Assembly: GCF_026341125.1 (NCBI RefSeq) | Contig: NZ_JAPEOR010000012.1 | Location: 1-37,105 of the forward strand | DNA length: 37,105 nucleotides | Origin: Streptomyces sp. NBC_01142 | Lineage (GTDB): Bacteria; Actinomycetota; Actinomycetes; Streptomycetales; Streptomycetaceae | Direction: 5' to 3' | Shown: piece after piece, positions 1 to 7,121 of the stretch | Position numbering within the stretch: position 1 is the first letter of the stretch | Layout: the number at the start of each line of letters is the position of its first letter | Notes under the pieces: generated by a model | Database searches by the model: none | Told to the model about the DNA's origin: nothing | What the model saw: only the letters and a program-made list of their open reading frames with translations | Translations under genes and position numbers: made by a program

Positions 1-55
1 CCCTTGGTCGAGAAGTCAGTGCACCCGCCTGGGGTGTGGCGCCGCCAGAGTGCGC

Positions 56-78
56 CTGTGGCGATGCACGCGCCACAG
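56..78. repeat. 8-bp inverted repeat upstream of the dehydrogenase gene
   Basis: Perfect inverted repeat CTGTGGCG / CGCCACAG with a 7-base spacer, about 75 bases before the first gene. It could be an operator half-site pair or a small hairpin. In DNA of this GC content such a repeat can arise by chance. No promoter hexamers could be assigned with confidence in bases 1-151. Confidence 0.25.
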
Positions 79-151
79 CGCGGCGGCCGGGCGGCGCCCC
101 TACGGTCAGTCGCCGGGTGAATAGCCGCCAGGCGACGGAAAGGGGCTGCCG

Positions 152-880
152 ATGGGGGCTGAACTGACGGGCACCGCGGCGCTGGTCACCGGCGCGTCAA
201 GCGGCATCGGACGGGCAACGGCACACCGGCTGGCGCGCCTGGGGGCGACGGTGGCGCTCCTCGCCCGCCGGGCCGAGGCCCTGGAACAGGTGTGCTGTGA
301 GATCCGCAGCGCCGGCGGCGAGGCCTTCGCCGTCTGCGCGGATCTCGCTGATGCCGCCAGGGCCGAACAGGCGGTCGCCGAGGTCGTCGACACGGCGGGC
401 AGGCTGGACATGCTGATCAACTGCGCAGGGACCGCGCATCTCAGCACCTTCGCCGACGACGCGCCGAGCCGTTGGCAGTCCATGATCGACACCAACCTGA
501 GCGGAACGCTCAACATCTCCCACGCCGCGCTATCGCACCTGGCGGACGCCGCCGCCTCGTCCGACCGCGGGACGGCAGACCTCGTGACCGTCGGGTCGAC
601 AGCCGGGCGACAGGGCAGTCCGGGCACCAGCGTGTACGCGGCGACGAAGCAGGCCGTCACCGCGTGGAGCGAGGGGCTGCGCCGGGAACTCGCCCCCGCT
701 GGCGTACGGGTGGGCCTCATCCAGCCCGGCCTCGTCGACACACCCCTCGCTCGGAGCCTTGGAGCCGGCCCGGGGCAGGGCCTGAACGCCGAAGACGTCG
801 CAGACGCGGTCGCCTACGTCGTCACCCGGCCAGCCGGCGTGGCGGTAGCCGAACTTCTCGTACGCGCCACAGGCAGGTAG
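152..880 (+). CDS. Short-chain dehydrogenase/reductase (SDR)
   Basis: A 242-residue classical SDR, the usual length for the family, predicted to oxidise an alcohol or reduce a ketone with NAD(P)H in the cytoplasm. The cofactor-binding motif TGASSGIG lies at residues 14-21, the structural NCAG motif near 90, a catalytic Ser near 150, YAATK with the catalytic Tyr/Lys near 162, and a PG motif after the next strand. The arginines after the glycine-rich loop (LARRAE) favour NADP. GGAAAGG lies about 6 bases before the ATG. It is separated from the next gene by 129 bases, so co-transcription with the prenyl genes is plausible but not shown. The substrate cannot be read from sequence. Confidence 0.9.
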   Translation: MGAELTGTAALVTGASSGIGRATAHRLARLGATVALLARRAEALEQVCCEIRSAGGEAFAVCADLADAARAEQAVAEVVDTAGRLDMLINCAGTAHLSTFADDAPSRWQSMIDTNLSGTLNISHAALSHLADAAASSDRGTADLVTVGSTAGRQGSPGTSVYAATKQAVTAWSEGLRRELAPAGVRVGLIQPGLVDTPLARSLGAGPGQGLNAEDVADAVAYVVTRPAGVAVAELLVRATGR

Positions 881-1009
881 AGCGGCGACCGCTGTGGCGG
901 GCGCATCGCGACACCCGCCCGTCTGGTGGCGCTACACCCGGGGACGGTCGACTGGCGCCCGGGCGCTCTGCGGTGCCCCTCTTTCAATCAGAAGGGCATG
1001 GACGGGCGC

Positions 1010-2101
1010 ATGAGCGACGACGAAGTCACCCGGCAGATGGGCAGCCGGATCACACAGCACCGCGACCGCTTCCAGGACCTCTTCCAGAAGTACTTCGCAC
1101 AACTGCACGCGTCATCCGACGCGCCGGAACTCAGCCGCTTCGCCCCCGAGTGCCTGCGCATGGTCGAGGAGTTGGCCCTACGGGGCGGCAAGCGACAGCG
1201 GGTCGCGTTCGCCTACGAAGCCGCGAACCTGGTGCCCGGCGGCGCGATGACGGTGAAGGCGGTGGACATCGCCGCCCTGAGTATCGAGCTGCTGCAGGCA
1301 CATCTGCTCATCCACGACGACATCATCGACAACGCGGCCACCCGCCGCGGCGGCCCCTCCACGTACTACGCCTACCGCGACAAGTTCCCGGACCATCCTC
1401 AGCACGCCCTGGGCTTTGCCGTCCTGGCCGGCGACCTCGCCCTCGTCCTCTCCCAGCAGGTGATCACCGAAGCCGGACTGGATCCGTGGCTGGCCCAGTC
1501 GATGGCCGCCGTCCAGAACACGGCCGGCCTGAGCACGTTCATCGGCCAGGTCTTCGACCTCGAGCGGGACTTCCTCGGCGTACCGGAAGAGGAACTGCTG
1601 CACTCCGTGTGCGACTTCAAGGCCGCCCGGTCCTCGGCGCTCGCCCCGCTGCAGCTCGGCCTGCTGGCCGCAGAGCAGGACCCGAAGGAGCACGAGCCGA
1701 CCCTGCGGCGCTACTCCACCTCCTTCGGCATCTCGGGGCAGATGCGCGACGACTACCTGTCGCTCTTCGGGAACGAGGAGGTCACCGGCAAGCCCGCCAC
1801 GGCCGACGTCGCCGACGGCCGGGTGACCTACCTGATCCGCCGCACTCTTCTCGCCGCGTCGGAGTCCGAGCAGAAGATCCTCTCCTCGGTGTTGGGCCAT
1901 GCCGGCGCAACGCAGACTGACGTGGACAAGGTCCGCGAGATCGTGACCGCCCACCGCGTTGACCAGAGCCTCCTCGCCGACATGCGCCGCTTCGCCGAGC
2001 TGGCCAGCACTGAGGCCGAGCAGTGGGCCTCCTGGGCGGAAGCGGACGCGGTCGCCTTCTTCCGGGACGTGCCCGTGTGGGGCGTCCAGCGGCTGCTGTG
2101 A
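1010..2101 (+). CDS. (E)-prenyl diphosphate synthase (polyprenyl synthetase family)
   Basis: A 363-residue trans-isoprenyl diphosphate synthase, which condenses IPP with allylic diphosphates to give an all-E chain. The first aspartate-rich motif HDDIID is at about residues 102-107, with the downstream arginines (ATRRG) that bind diphosphate. The GGKRQR motif near residue 62 binds IPP. The second aspartate-rich region, RDDYLSLFG, is at about 246-254; its last position is Ser where Asp is more usual. It is followed by VTGKP. Chain length cannot be assigned safely. GGPP synthase-like actinobacterial enzymes are the nearest by eye. The start is uncertain: GTG 926, ATG 998 and ATG 1010 are in frame, and 1010 (MSDDEV) was chosen because 998 sits almost on its GAAGGG. 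The stop overlaps the next start by 4 bases (GTGA), implying translational coupling to the cis-prenyltransferase. Confidence 0.9.
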   Translation: MSDDEVTRQMGSRITQHRDRFQDLFQKYFAQLHASSDAPELSRFAPECLRMVEELALRGGKRQRVAFAYEAANLVPGGAMTVKAVDIAALSIELLQAHLLIHDDIIDNAATRRGGPSTYYAYRDKFPDHPQHALGFAVLAGDLALVLSQQVITEAGLDPWLAQSMAAVQNTAGLSTFIGQVFDLERDFLGVPEEELLHSVCDFKAARSSALAPLQLGLLAAEQDPKEHEPTLRRYSTSFGISGQMRDDYLSLFGNEEVTGKPATADVADGRVTYLIRRTLLAASESEQKILSSVLGHAGATQTDVDKVREIVTAHRVDQSLLADMRRFAELASTEAEQWASWAEADAVAFFRDVPVWGVQRLL

Positions 2102-2793
2102 ACTCCGGCGGGCCGCGGCACGTCGGCATCGTCCTGGACGGCAACCGGCGCTGGGCGAAGGAGCACGGCCTGTCCGCCTCCGACGGGCACCGGATCGGCT
2201 TCGGCCGGATTCCGCAGGTCCTGTCGTGGTGCGAGGAGAGCGGCATCCCCCTGGTCACCTTGTGGATGCTCTCCACCGAGAACCTGCGCCGCGACCCGGC
2301 CGAAGTCGAGGCGCTGATGGAGATCATCACCGGTGCTGTCCTGCAGCTGTCGTGGGCCGGCCGGTGGCGCATCCGTCATCTGGGTGAAGGCGACGCTCTT
2401 CCGCCCCGTGTGGCGCAAGCGGTCCGACACGCTGAGCAGGCCAGTGCCGACGCGCCGGACACGCTGACGGTGAACCTGGCCATCGCCTACGGAGGACGCC
2501 TTGAGATCGCCAGCGCCGTCCGCCGTCTCATGGCGGGCTGGGCCCGCGAGGGCGTTCCCGCCGACGAGGCCGCCAAGCACCTCACCGTCGAGGACCTGAG
2601 CCGCGCGATCAGCGACGGCCAGCCCGACCCGGACCTCCTCATCCGCACGTCCGGTGAACGCCGCAGCTCTGGCTTCCTGCTCTGGGGCGGCGTCGGCGCC
2701 GAGCTGTGGTTCACCCCCACCTACTGGCCCGACTTCACCCGCCAGCACCTCACCCAGGCCCTGACCCACTACCGGGAGGCACACCGCCGATGA
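2098..2793 (+). CDS. cis-prenyltransferase (undecaprenyl diphosphate synthase family), divergent copy
   Basis: A 231-residue member of the UPP synthase family, which adds isoprene units in Z configuration. The catalytic Asp is in VLDGNRRWAKEHG (D14). WMLSTENL supplies the family S/T-E-N motif near 60, and RTSGE at 183-187 binds diphosphate. The segment after RTSGE reads RRSSGFLLWGGVGAELWF, where the family usually has RLSNFLLWQ.AYAE. The metal-binding Glu is kept but the AYAE region is altered, and the N-terminus is short. The start is GTG, overlapping the (E)-prenyl synthase stop. Coupling suggests it extends or rearranges the product of that enzyme. Family members can also make irregular products such as cyclolavandulyl diphosphate (established for that family), so the chemistry is open. 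Confidence 0.88.
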   Translation: MNSGGPRHVGIVLDGNRRWAKEHGLSASDGHRIGFGRIPQVLSWCEESGIPLVTLWMLSTENLRRDPAEVEALMEIITGAVLQLSWAGRWRIRHLGEGDALPPRVAQAVRHAEQASADAPDTLTVNLAIAYGGRLEIASAVRRLMAGWAREGVPADEAAKHLTVEDLSRAISDGQPDPDLLIRTSGERRSSGFLLWGGVGAELWFTPTYWPDFTRQHLTQALTHYREAHRR

Positions 2794-3638
2794 CCCGCTC
2801 CGGCTCCGCGATCACTTTCCTCGGCCCGGACGGGGCGGGCAAGAGCACCATCGCCCGCGCCGTCCGCCAACGCCTGGCCGACGAGGGCAAACCCGTCCGC
2901 GTCCTCTCCCGGCGGGACTACCTCCGGGCCCAGCCCACGGGACACGTCGCGGACACCAACCGGGCGTTGTACGACGCGGGCCTGCGCTCCCTCTACAGCC
3001 TCGCCGAAGCCGCCGACGGCACCGCCCTGGGCACTCTGCTGCCTGCCCCGCCGGCCGACCTGCGTGACAGTTCCCTGGAGAAGCGGCTGGACGCGGCTCC
3101 GATCGCGGCGAACGACCCGCAGGCCATCACCGCGGCCGCGCTGTGCGAGATCGCCGGCAGCCTCGTCTACTACACCAGCGTCGTCCACCGGGAACTGGAG
3201 CGCGGCGCGGTCGTCATCGAGGAGACCCACCCGCTGAAGATGGTCAGCAAGCTGTGCCTGCTCGCGCAGCGCACGGCACGCCACGACAGCCACGCCCGGG
3301 CCGCCGCCACCGTGCTGCGCTCGGCCGCCATGGTGCTGCGCCCCGACGAGACGCGCACGGTCCCCGTCCTGGTGCGGTGCTCCCCGCACCGCGCGTACGA
3401 CCGGCTGATCGCCCAGCGCGGCACCCTGGGAGGACTGGAGCACCACGGCGCGGCGGGAAGCGGCCGGGGCAGGGACGCCTACCTTGATCTGCAGACCCGG
3501 CTGATGGAAGCCCTGGAGGAGGTCGCCGCGCCCTGGCGGTGCGTGGTCGTCTCCAGCGACGAGGAGGACCAGGACAGCTCAGTCAAGCGGGCCGTGGACG
3601 CGATCCTCGCCGACCCGCGGATGGCGCACCTGGCATGA
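2790..3638 (+). CDS. P-loop kinase, thymidylate kinase-like
   Basis: A 282-residue P-loop NTPase with Walker A GPDGAGKST at residues 12-20, very near the N-terminus as in dTMP and other nucleoside monophosphate kinases. A DYLRAQPTG segment follows near 46, and a lid-like region QRGTLGG is near 210. It is longer than a standard dTMP kinase (about 210 residues), with an inserted helical region around 60-120. The ATG overlaps the cis-prenyltransferase stop (ATGA), so it is the third gene of a coupled trio. The location suggests that the phosphoryl acceptor belongs to this pathway rather than to dTTP synthesis; this is inference. It ends 2 bases before the convergent second cis-prenyltransferase. 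Confidence 0.75.
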   Translation: MTRSGSAITFLGPDGAGKSTIARAVRQRLADEGKPVRVLSRRDYLRAQPTGHVADTNRALYDAGLRSLYSLAEAADGTALGTLLPAPPADLRDSSLEKRLDAAPIAANDPQAITAAALCEIAGSLVYYTSVVHRELERGAVVIEETHPLKMVSKLCLLAQRTARHDSHARAAATVLRSAAMVLRPDETRTVPVLVRCSPHRAYDRLIAQRGTLGGLEHHGAAGSGRGRDAYLDLQTRLMEALEEVAAPWRCVVVSSDEEDQDSSVKRAVDAILADPRMAHLA

Positions 3639-3640
3639 CG

Positions 3641-4417
3641 TCACCGGCCATAGCGGCGTTCCCGCGCCGCGTACGAGCGCAGCGCGCGCAGCAGGTCGAT
3701 CTGCCGGAACGCCGGCCACAGGACCTCGACGAAGTGCACCTCCGCGTAGGCGGACTGCCACAGCAGGAACCCGGACAGCCGCTGTTCGCCGGAGGTGCGG
3801 ATGATGAAGTCGGTGTCGCGGCCCGCCGGGGAGTACAGGTTGTCGGAGATGTGCTCGAGGTCGAAGTTCTCCGCGAGCTCCTGCGGGTCCCCGCCCGCGG
3901 CGGTGTGCTTCTCGAAGGCGGTCTTGACGGCGTCGACGATCTCGCGGCGGCCGCCGTACCCGACGGCGACGTCGACCTTGAGCCCGGTGCGGCCGGTGGT
4001 GCGGTCGGCCGCGTCCTTCAGGACGCTCGCGCTTTCGCCCGGCAGCAGGTCCAGCGAGCCGATGATCTCGATGCGCCACTGCTCGTCGGCCGCGCAGATG
4101 CTCTGGACGGTCTCTTCGATGATCTCGATCAGCGGGCCGAGCTCGTTCGCGGGCCGGTGCAGGTTGTCGTCGGAGAGCATCCACAGCGTGACGTGCTCGA
4201 TCTGGGCGGCGTCGCACCAGCGCAGGAAGTCGCCGACCTTGGCCCCGCCGACACGGTAGCCCTCACGAGGATCGTCGTGCCCGGCTCCGCGGGCCCAGCG
4301 GCGGTTGCCGTCCAGCATGATCGCGACGTGCCGCGGGCGGGGGAGGCCTTCCACCTTGCGGGCCAGGCGCCTGACGTACACCGCTTCCAATGCCGCGCGA
4401 AGCGCCCTGAGTGCCAC
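3641..4417 (-). CDS. cis-prenyltransferase, short-chain Z-prenyl diphosphate synthase type
   Basis: A 258-residue UPP synthase family protein of normal length. Catalytic D36 lies in MLDGNRRWARG, WMLSDDNL is at 79-86, RTSGE at 207-211, and LLWQSAYAEVHF follows with the canonical AYAE. The LSDDNL/LSTDNL form is common in short-chain actinobacterial Z-prenyl synthases of the Z-FPP type (family knowledge). It is therefore more canonical than the copy at 2098. The start is GTG with AAGGGA 6 bases upstream. It is transcribed toward the kinase gene and away from the cupin genes. It may be a housekeeping-like paralogue recruited to the locus or may act in series with the other copy. Confidence 0.9.
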   Translation of the reverse strand: MALRALRAALEAVYVRRLARKVEGLPRPRHVAIMLDGNRRWARGAGHDDPREGYRVGGAKVGDFLRWCDAAQIEHVTLWMLSDDNLHRPANELGPLIEIIEETVQSICAADEQWRIEIIGSLDLLPGESASVLKDAADRTTGRTGLKVDVAVGYGGRREIVDAVKTAFEKHTAAGGDPQELAENFDLEHISDNLYSPAGRDTDFIIRTSGEQRLSGFLLWQSAYAEVHFVEVLWPAFRQIDLLRALRSYAARERRYGR

Positions 4418-4498
4418 GCCATGTCCCTTCGATCAACAACCACGGGTTCCGAGCGTCACCGTATCGCCACGGAGGCCCACGGAAAGGACGTTCACCCC
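4418..4498. promoter_or_regulatory. Divergent intergenic region
   Basis: These 81 bases separate divergent starts, the cis-prenyltransferase on the minus strand and the first cupin on the plus strand, so both promoters should lie here or inside the neighbouring genes. The cupin ribosome binding site GGAAAGGA sits about 10 bases before its ATG. No convincing -10/-35 pair was identified. Confidence 0.4.
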
Positions 4499-5185
4499 AT
4501 GCCCCCAACGGATCTCGCCACCACACTGGAACTCATCAACTGGGACAACCCGCGCCAATGCGCGGCCGACACGAGCACGGCCCTGCGTGCCCTGGCCGAC
4601 GACCGAGAACTGCTGACTGATCTGGTCACCTCGATCGGCTCCGATCCTGAGCGCCTGGTCCGCTGCGAGACCAACCCCCTCGTCAACCGCCTGGTCCTCG
4701 CCGAGGACACCTCCGGCGCCGACGGGTGGCAGCTGCGGCTGCACATCTTCCAGGACGGCCGGCTGGAGCTCATCCCGCACGACCACAAGTACCCCTTCGC
4801 CGTCCACGTCCTGACCGGCGGATACGCCCAGGTGTGGAACCGGCGCATCGCCGGCGGGCAGACAGGCCCCTTTACGTCCACCGACCTGGCGCCCGGACTG
4901 GTCACCGTTGAGCATCCCGGAACCGCCTACCTGTTCTCCGACTCCCTGGTGCACCAGACCGCCGTCTTCCCCGGCACCGCCACGCTGTTCCTGCGCGGCC
5001 CGGTGCGCCAGCGGCGCTGGAACTCCGCCACCGACCTGCACGACACCCGCATCGACGGTGACGACGGCTCTCCCACGGACCAGCGCTACCGCCTGTCCGG
5101 CCCCATGTCCTTGTCTGAATATCACGCCTTCGTCGCCGACCTCGAGCGGCTGGGCGTCCTCACCTCCGGAAGGATCACGCGTTGA
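4499..5185 (+). CDS. Cupin-like protein with three-histidine site (copy 1)
   Basis: A 228-residue protein with a double-stranded beta-helix pattern. The first metal motif is PHDHKYPF (H94, H96) followed by VLTGGY, and the second is LVHQTAVFPGT (H152). The Glu usual in germin-type cupins is not seen, so a three-His site like that of cysteine dioxygenase-type enzymes is likely. The N-terminal 60 residues are helical and shared with the third gene of the set. GGAAAGGA precedes the ATG. The stop overlaps the next start (TTGA). The function is unknown; an iron-dependent oxygenase or isomerase acting on a pathway intermediate is the best guess. It is not a known named enzyme by eye. Confidence 0.75.
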   Translation: MPPTDLATTLELINWDNPRQCAADTSTALRALADDRELLTDLVTSIGSDPERLVRCETNPLVNRLVLAEDTSGADGWQLRLHIFQDGRLELIPHDHKYPFAVHVLTGGYAQVWNRRIAGGQTGPFTSTDLAPGLVTVEHPGTAYLFSDSLVHQTAVFPGTATLFLRGPVRQRRWNSATDLHDTRIDGDDGSPTDQRYRLSGPMSLSEYHAFVADLERLGVLTSGRITR

Positions 5186-5790
5186 TCTCCCACGCGCTCG
5201 CACACCTGGCCCCGGTCGTGGCCCTGCTCAACCAGAGCAGCGCACCCGCCGACGTCCCCGACAACCCGGACATCCTCCAGGGCGGCTGGCGGCCCGGCGC
5301 GGTCCACCAGGCCCTCGACCTGATCAAGCATGCTGACCCCCAGTTCGCCGGACGCTCTTTCACCGCCCCCGGCCACACGCATCTGCTGCTTGCCGAGGAC
5401 ACCGAGCACGACTGCCTGCTCTACCTGCGCCTGTACGCCGAAGGCAGTCCGGTCCCGGAGGAGGCGACCGAGAAGACCGTCACCCTGACCCTCGCCGGCA
5501 CCAGCCACGTCGAGTGCTACCGGCACCAGGAGGACGTCGACGACGACCACCCGTGGCTGGTGCGCACTTTCGCGGAGGAGTCGATCTACGCCTGCCACCC
5601 CGGAACCCTGCGCACCATCGAGACCAGCGACGACGGCTGCCAGCTCGTCCTGGCGCGCACCGCCCTGGCCCCGACTGCGGGCGCCGCGCCGCTGACGGCC
5701 TACGGCTACCACGAGGCGCTCGGCACCGCGCAGCGGATCCTGACCGCCGCGCTGCCGGACGACGAGACCACCCCGAAGGTGACCGCGTGA
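5182..5790 (+). CDS. Cupin-like paralogue lacking metal histidines (copy 2)
   Basis: A 202-residue protein between two cupin paralogues and coupled to both. The TTG start overlaps the preceding stop and has GGAAGGA 7 bases upstream; the end overlaps the next GTG. Its strand pattern (VTLTLAGTSHVECYRHQ, then SIYACHPGTLRTIE) resembles the neighbours, but HxH of motif 1 and the His of motif 2 are absent at the matching positions. This suggests a diverged copy acting as a structural or regulatory partner, perhaps in a hetero-oligomer. The relationship is judged by eye and is moderate. No other family was recognised. Confidence 0.6.
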   Translation: MISHALAHLAPVVALLNQSSAPADVPDNPDILQGGWRPGAVHQALDLIKHADPQFAGRSFTAPGHTHLLLAEDTEHDCLLYLRLYAEGSPVPEEATEKTVTLTLAGTSHVECYRHQEDVDDDHPWLVRTFAEESIYACHPGTLRTIETSDDGCQLVLARTALAPTAGAAPLTAYGYHEALGTAQRILTAALPDDETTPKVTA

Positions 5791-6455
5791 CGACGGCGAC
5801 GAACTGGCTGGAGGAACTGCCGGCCCTCGACGACAGCGACCTGCGCCTGGCCCACCGGCGCAGCCGCGACATCCTGCTCCGGCTCGGCGCCGACCGCCGG
5901 CTTCTCACGCAGCTCGTCGGCGAGATCGAACACGACCCGCAGCGGATGACCGAGAGCGAGGTCCACCCCCTGATCAACCGGCTCGTGATCTACCAGGACG
6001 ACGCCCGCGGCTTCCAGATCCGCCTGCACATGTCGCCCGGGGCGCGCGAACTGGTCCCGCACGACCACAAGTACACCTTCACCACCTTGGTCCTGGCCGG
6101 CGCCTACATCCACGTCTGGCGGCGGCGGACCGACACCGGGGAAGGCGAGTTCACTGCCGGAGACCTTCAGCCGGGCCTCATCACGGTCGAGCGCCCCGGC
6201 TCGTGCTACACCCTGGGCCATCCGCTGGTGCACCAGACGGTGATGCTGCCCGGCACGGTCACCCTGTTCATGCGTGGCCCGCGGGCCAAGCCGCGCTCGA
6301 ACGCCGCGCTGGACATGCTGCCCGCCGCCGACGAGTGGCCCGAGGCCTCGCAGGCCGGCAAGCCCAAGCACGCGCGCGGGCAGCGGCCGGTCACGGTGGA
6401 GGAGTACCACACCATGAGAAGGCAGCTCGTGGCGCAGGGCCTCATCCACATCTGA
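5787..6455 (+). CDS. Cupin-like protein with three-histidine site (copy 3)
   Basis: A 222-residue paralogue of the first cupin. Both share the N-terminal helical part with an NRLV motif, then VPHDHKYTF (H92, H94), AGAYIHVWRRR and PLVHQTVMLPGT (H149), and a C-terminal EYHTM helix. The GTG start overlaps the preceding stop by 4 bases with GAAGG upstream. Two active-looking copies flank one His-less copy in a single coupled unit, so the three probably work together. A metal-dependent dioxygenase, epimerase or lyase would fit; nothing in the sequence decides among them. Confidence 0.75.
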   Translation: MTTATNWLEELPALDDSDLRLAHRRSRDILLRLGADRRLLTQLVGEIEHDPQRMTESEVHPLINRLVIYQDDARGFQIRLHMSPGARELVPHDHKYTFTTLVLAGAYIHVWRRRTDTGEGEFTAGDLQPGLITVERPGSCYTLGHPLVHQTVMLPGTVTLFMRGPRAKPRSNAALDMLPAADEWPEASQAGKPKHARGQRPVTVEEYHTMRRQLVAQGLIHI

Positions 6456-6566
6456 CCAGCGGGGACGCCCCGTGCATGCGGCGCCCCCGCCGTCCGCCGC
6501 CTGCATCTACTGCGGGCGGCACCACCCCATCATTTGTCACACTGCGAGTTGGATAAGGTGCTAAGC

Positions 6567-7121
6567 GTGACTGAAGAACGCGACCCGTTGGCGTGGACGC
6601 TGAAGAGCGAGCGTCCCGAGCCCGCCGGCTACCTGAAGGTGCGCTGCCGCACCTACACCCAGCCCAACGGCAAGGACTCCGACTGGGACATTCTGCAAGG
6701 GCCCCGGACGGTCGCCCTGGTGGCGTTCACCGAAGACGGCCAGGGCATTCTCGTCCGCCAGTACCGCCCCGGCCCGGGCAAGGTCCTGGCCGAGCTCCCC
6801 GGCGGCCTCGTCGGGTCCGAGGAGGACGTGGTGGCCGCCGGGATCCGGGAGCTGCTCGAGGAGACCGGCTTCCAGGCGGGGACGGCCGAGGTCGTCATGC
6901 AGACCTTCCTGGCGTCCTACGCCACCCACGTCCGGTATGCGGTGCTGGCCCGGGACTGCCGCAAGGTCGCCGAGCCGACCCCGGACGCGGAGGAGTTCGT
7001 CGAACCGGTGACTCTGCCGCAGGACGAGTACGTGGCCCATCTCCTCGGCGGTCAGTACACCGACGCGGACATGGGCTTGGCCGGACTAGTGGCGGCGGGC
7101 CTGCTCAAGCAGACAGGTTGA
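6567..7121 (+). CDS. NUDIX hydrolase, ADP-ribose pyrophosphatase-like
   Basis: A 184-residue NUDIX protein with a complete NUDIX box, G80 through F102 (pattern Gx5Ex7REUxEExGU, ending RELLEETGF). Such enzymes hydrolyse a nucleoside diphosphate linked to another moiety, including ADP-ribose and NDP-sugars. The ELPGG segment before the box and the overall layout resemble ADP-ribose/NDP-sugar pyrophosphatases. GTG 6567 was chosen because GGATAAGG lies 8 bases upstream; an in-frame TTG at 6534 is less likely. It overlaps the end of the convergent phosphohexomutase gene by 17 bases. Its 111-base upstream gap leaves membership of the cupin operon open. Confidence 0.88.
   Translation: MTEERDPLAWTLKSERPEPAGYLKVRCRTYTQPNGKDSDWDILQGPRTVALVAFTEDGQGILVRQYRPGPGKVLAELPGGLVGSEEDVVAAGIRELLEETGFQAGTAEVVMQTFLASYATHVRYAVLARDCRKVAEPTPDAEEFVEPVTLPQDEYVAHLLGGQYTDADMGLAGLVAAGLLKQTG

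Noticed and set aside
472..1920. 482-codon open frame overlapping the SDR and the prenyl synthase
   Set aside because: Its Arg/Pro-rich composition is typical of a wrong frame, and both genes beneath it have clear family motifs.
3539..4498. Long N-terminal extension of the first cupin gene
   Set aside because: The extension is antisense to the cis-prenyltransferase at 3641-4417. The ATG at 4499 has a good ribosome binding site.
6534..6559. TTGTCA followed by TAAGGT as a promoter for the NUDIX gene
   Set aside because: The 14-base spacing is too short for a usual promoter, and AAGG overlaps the probable ribosome binding site.
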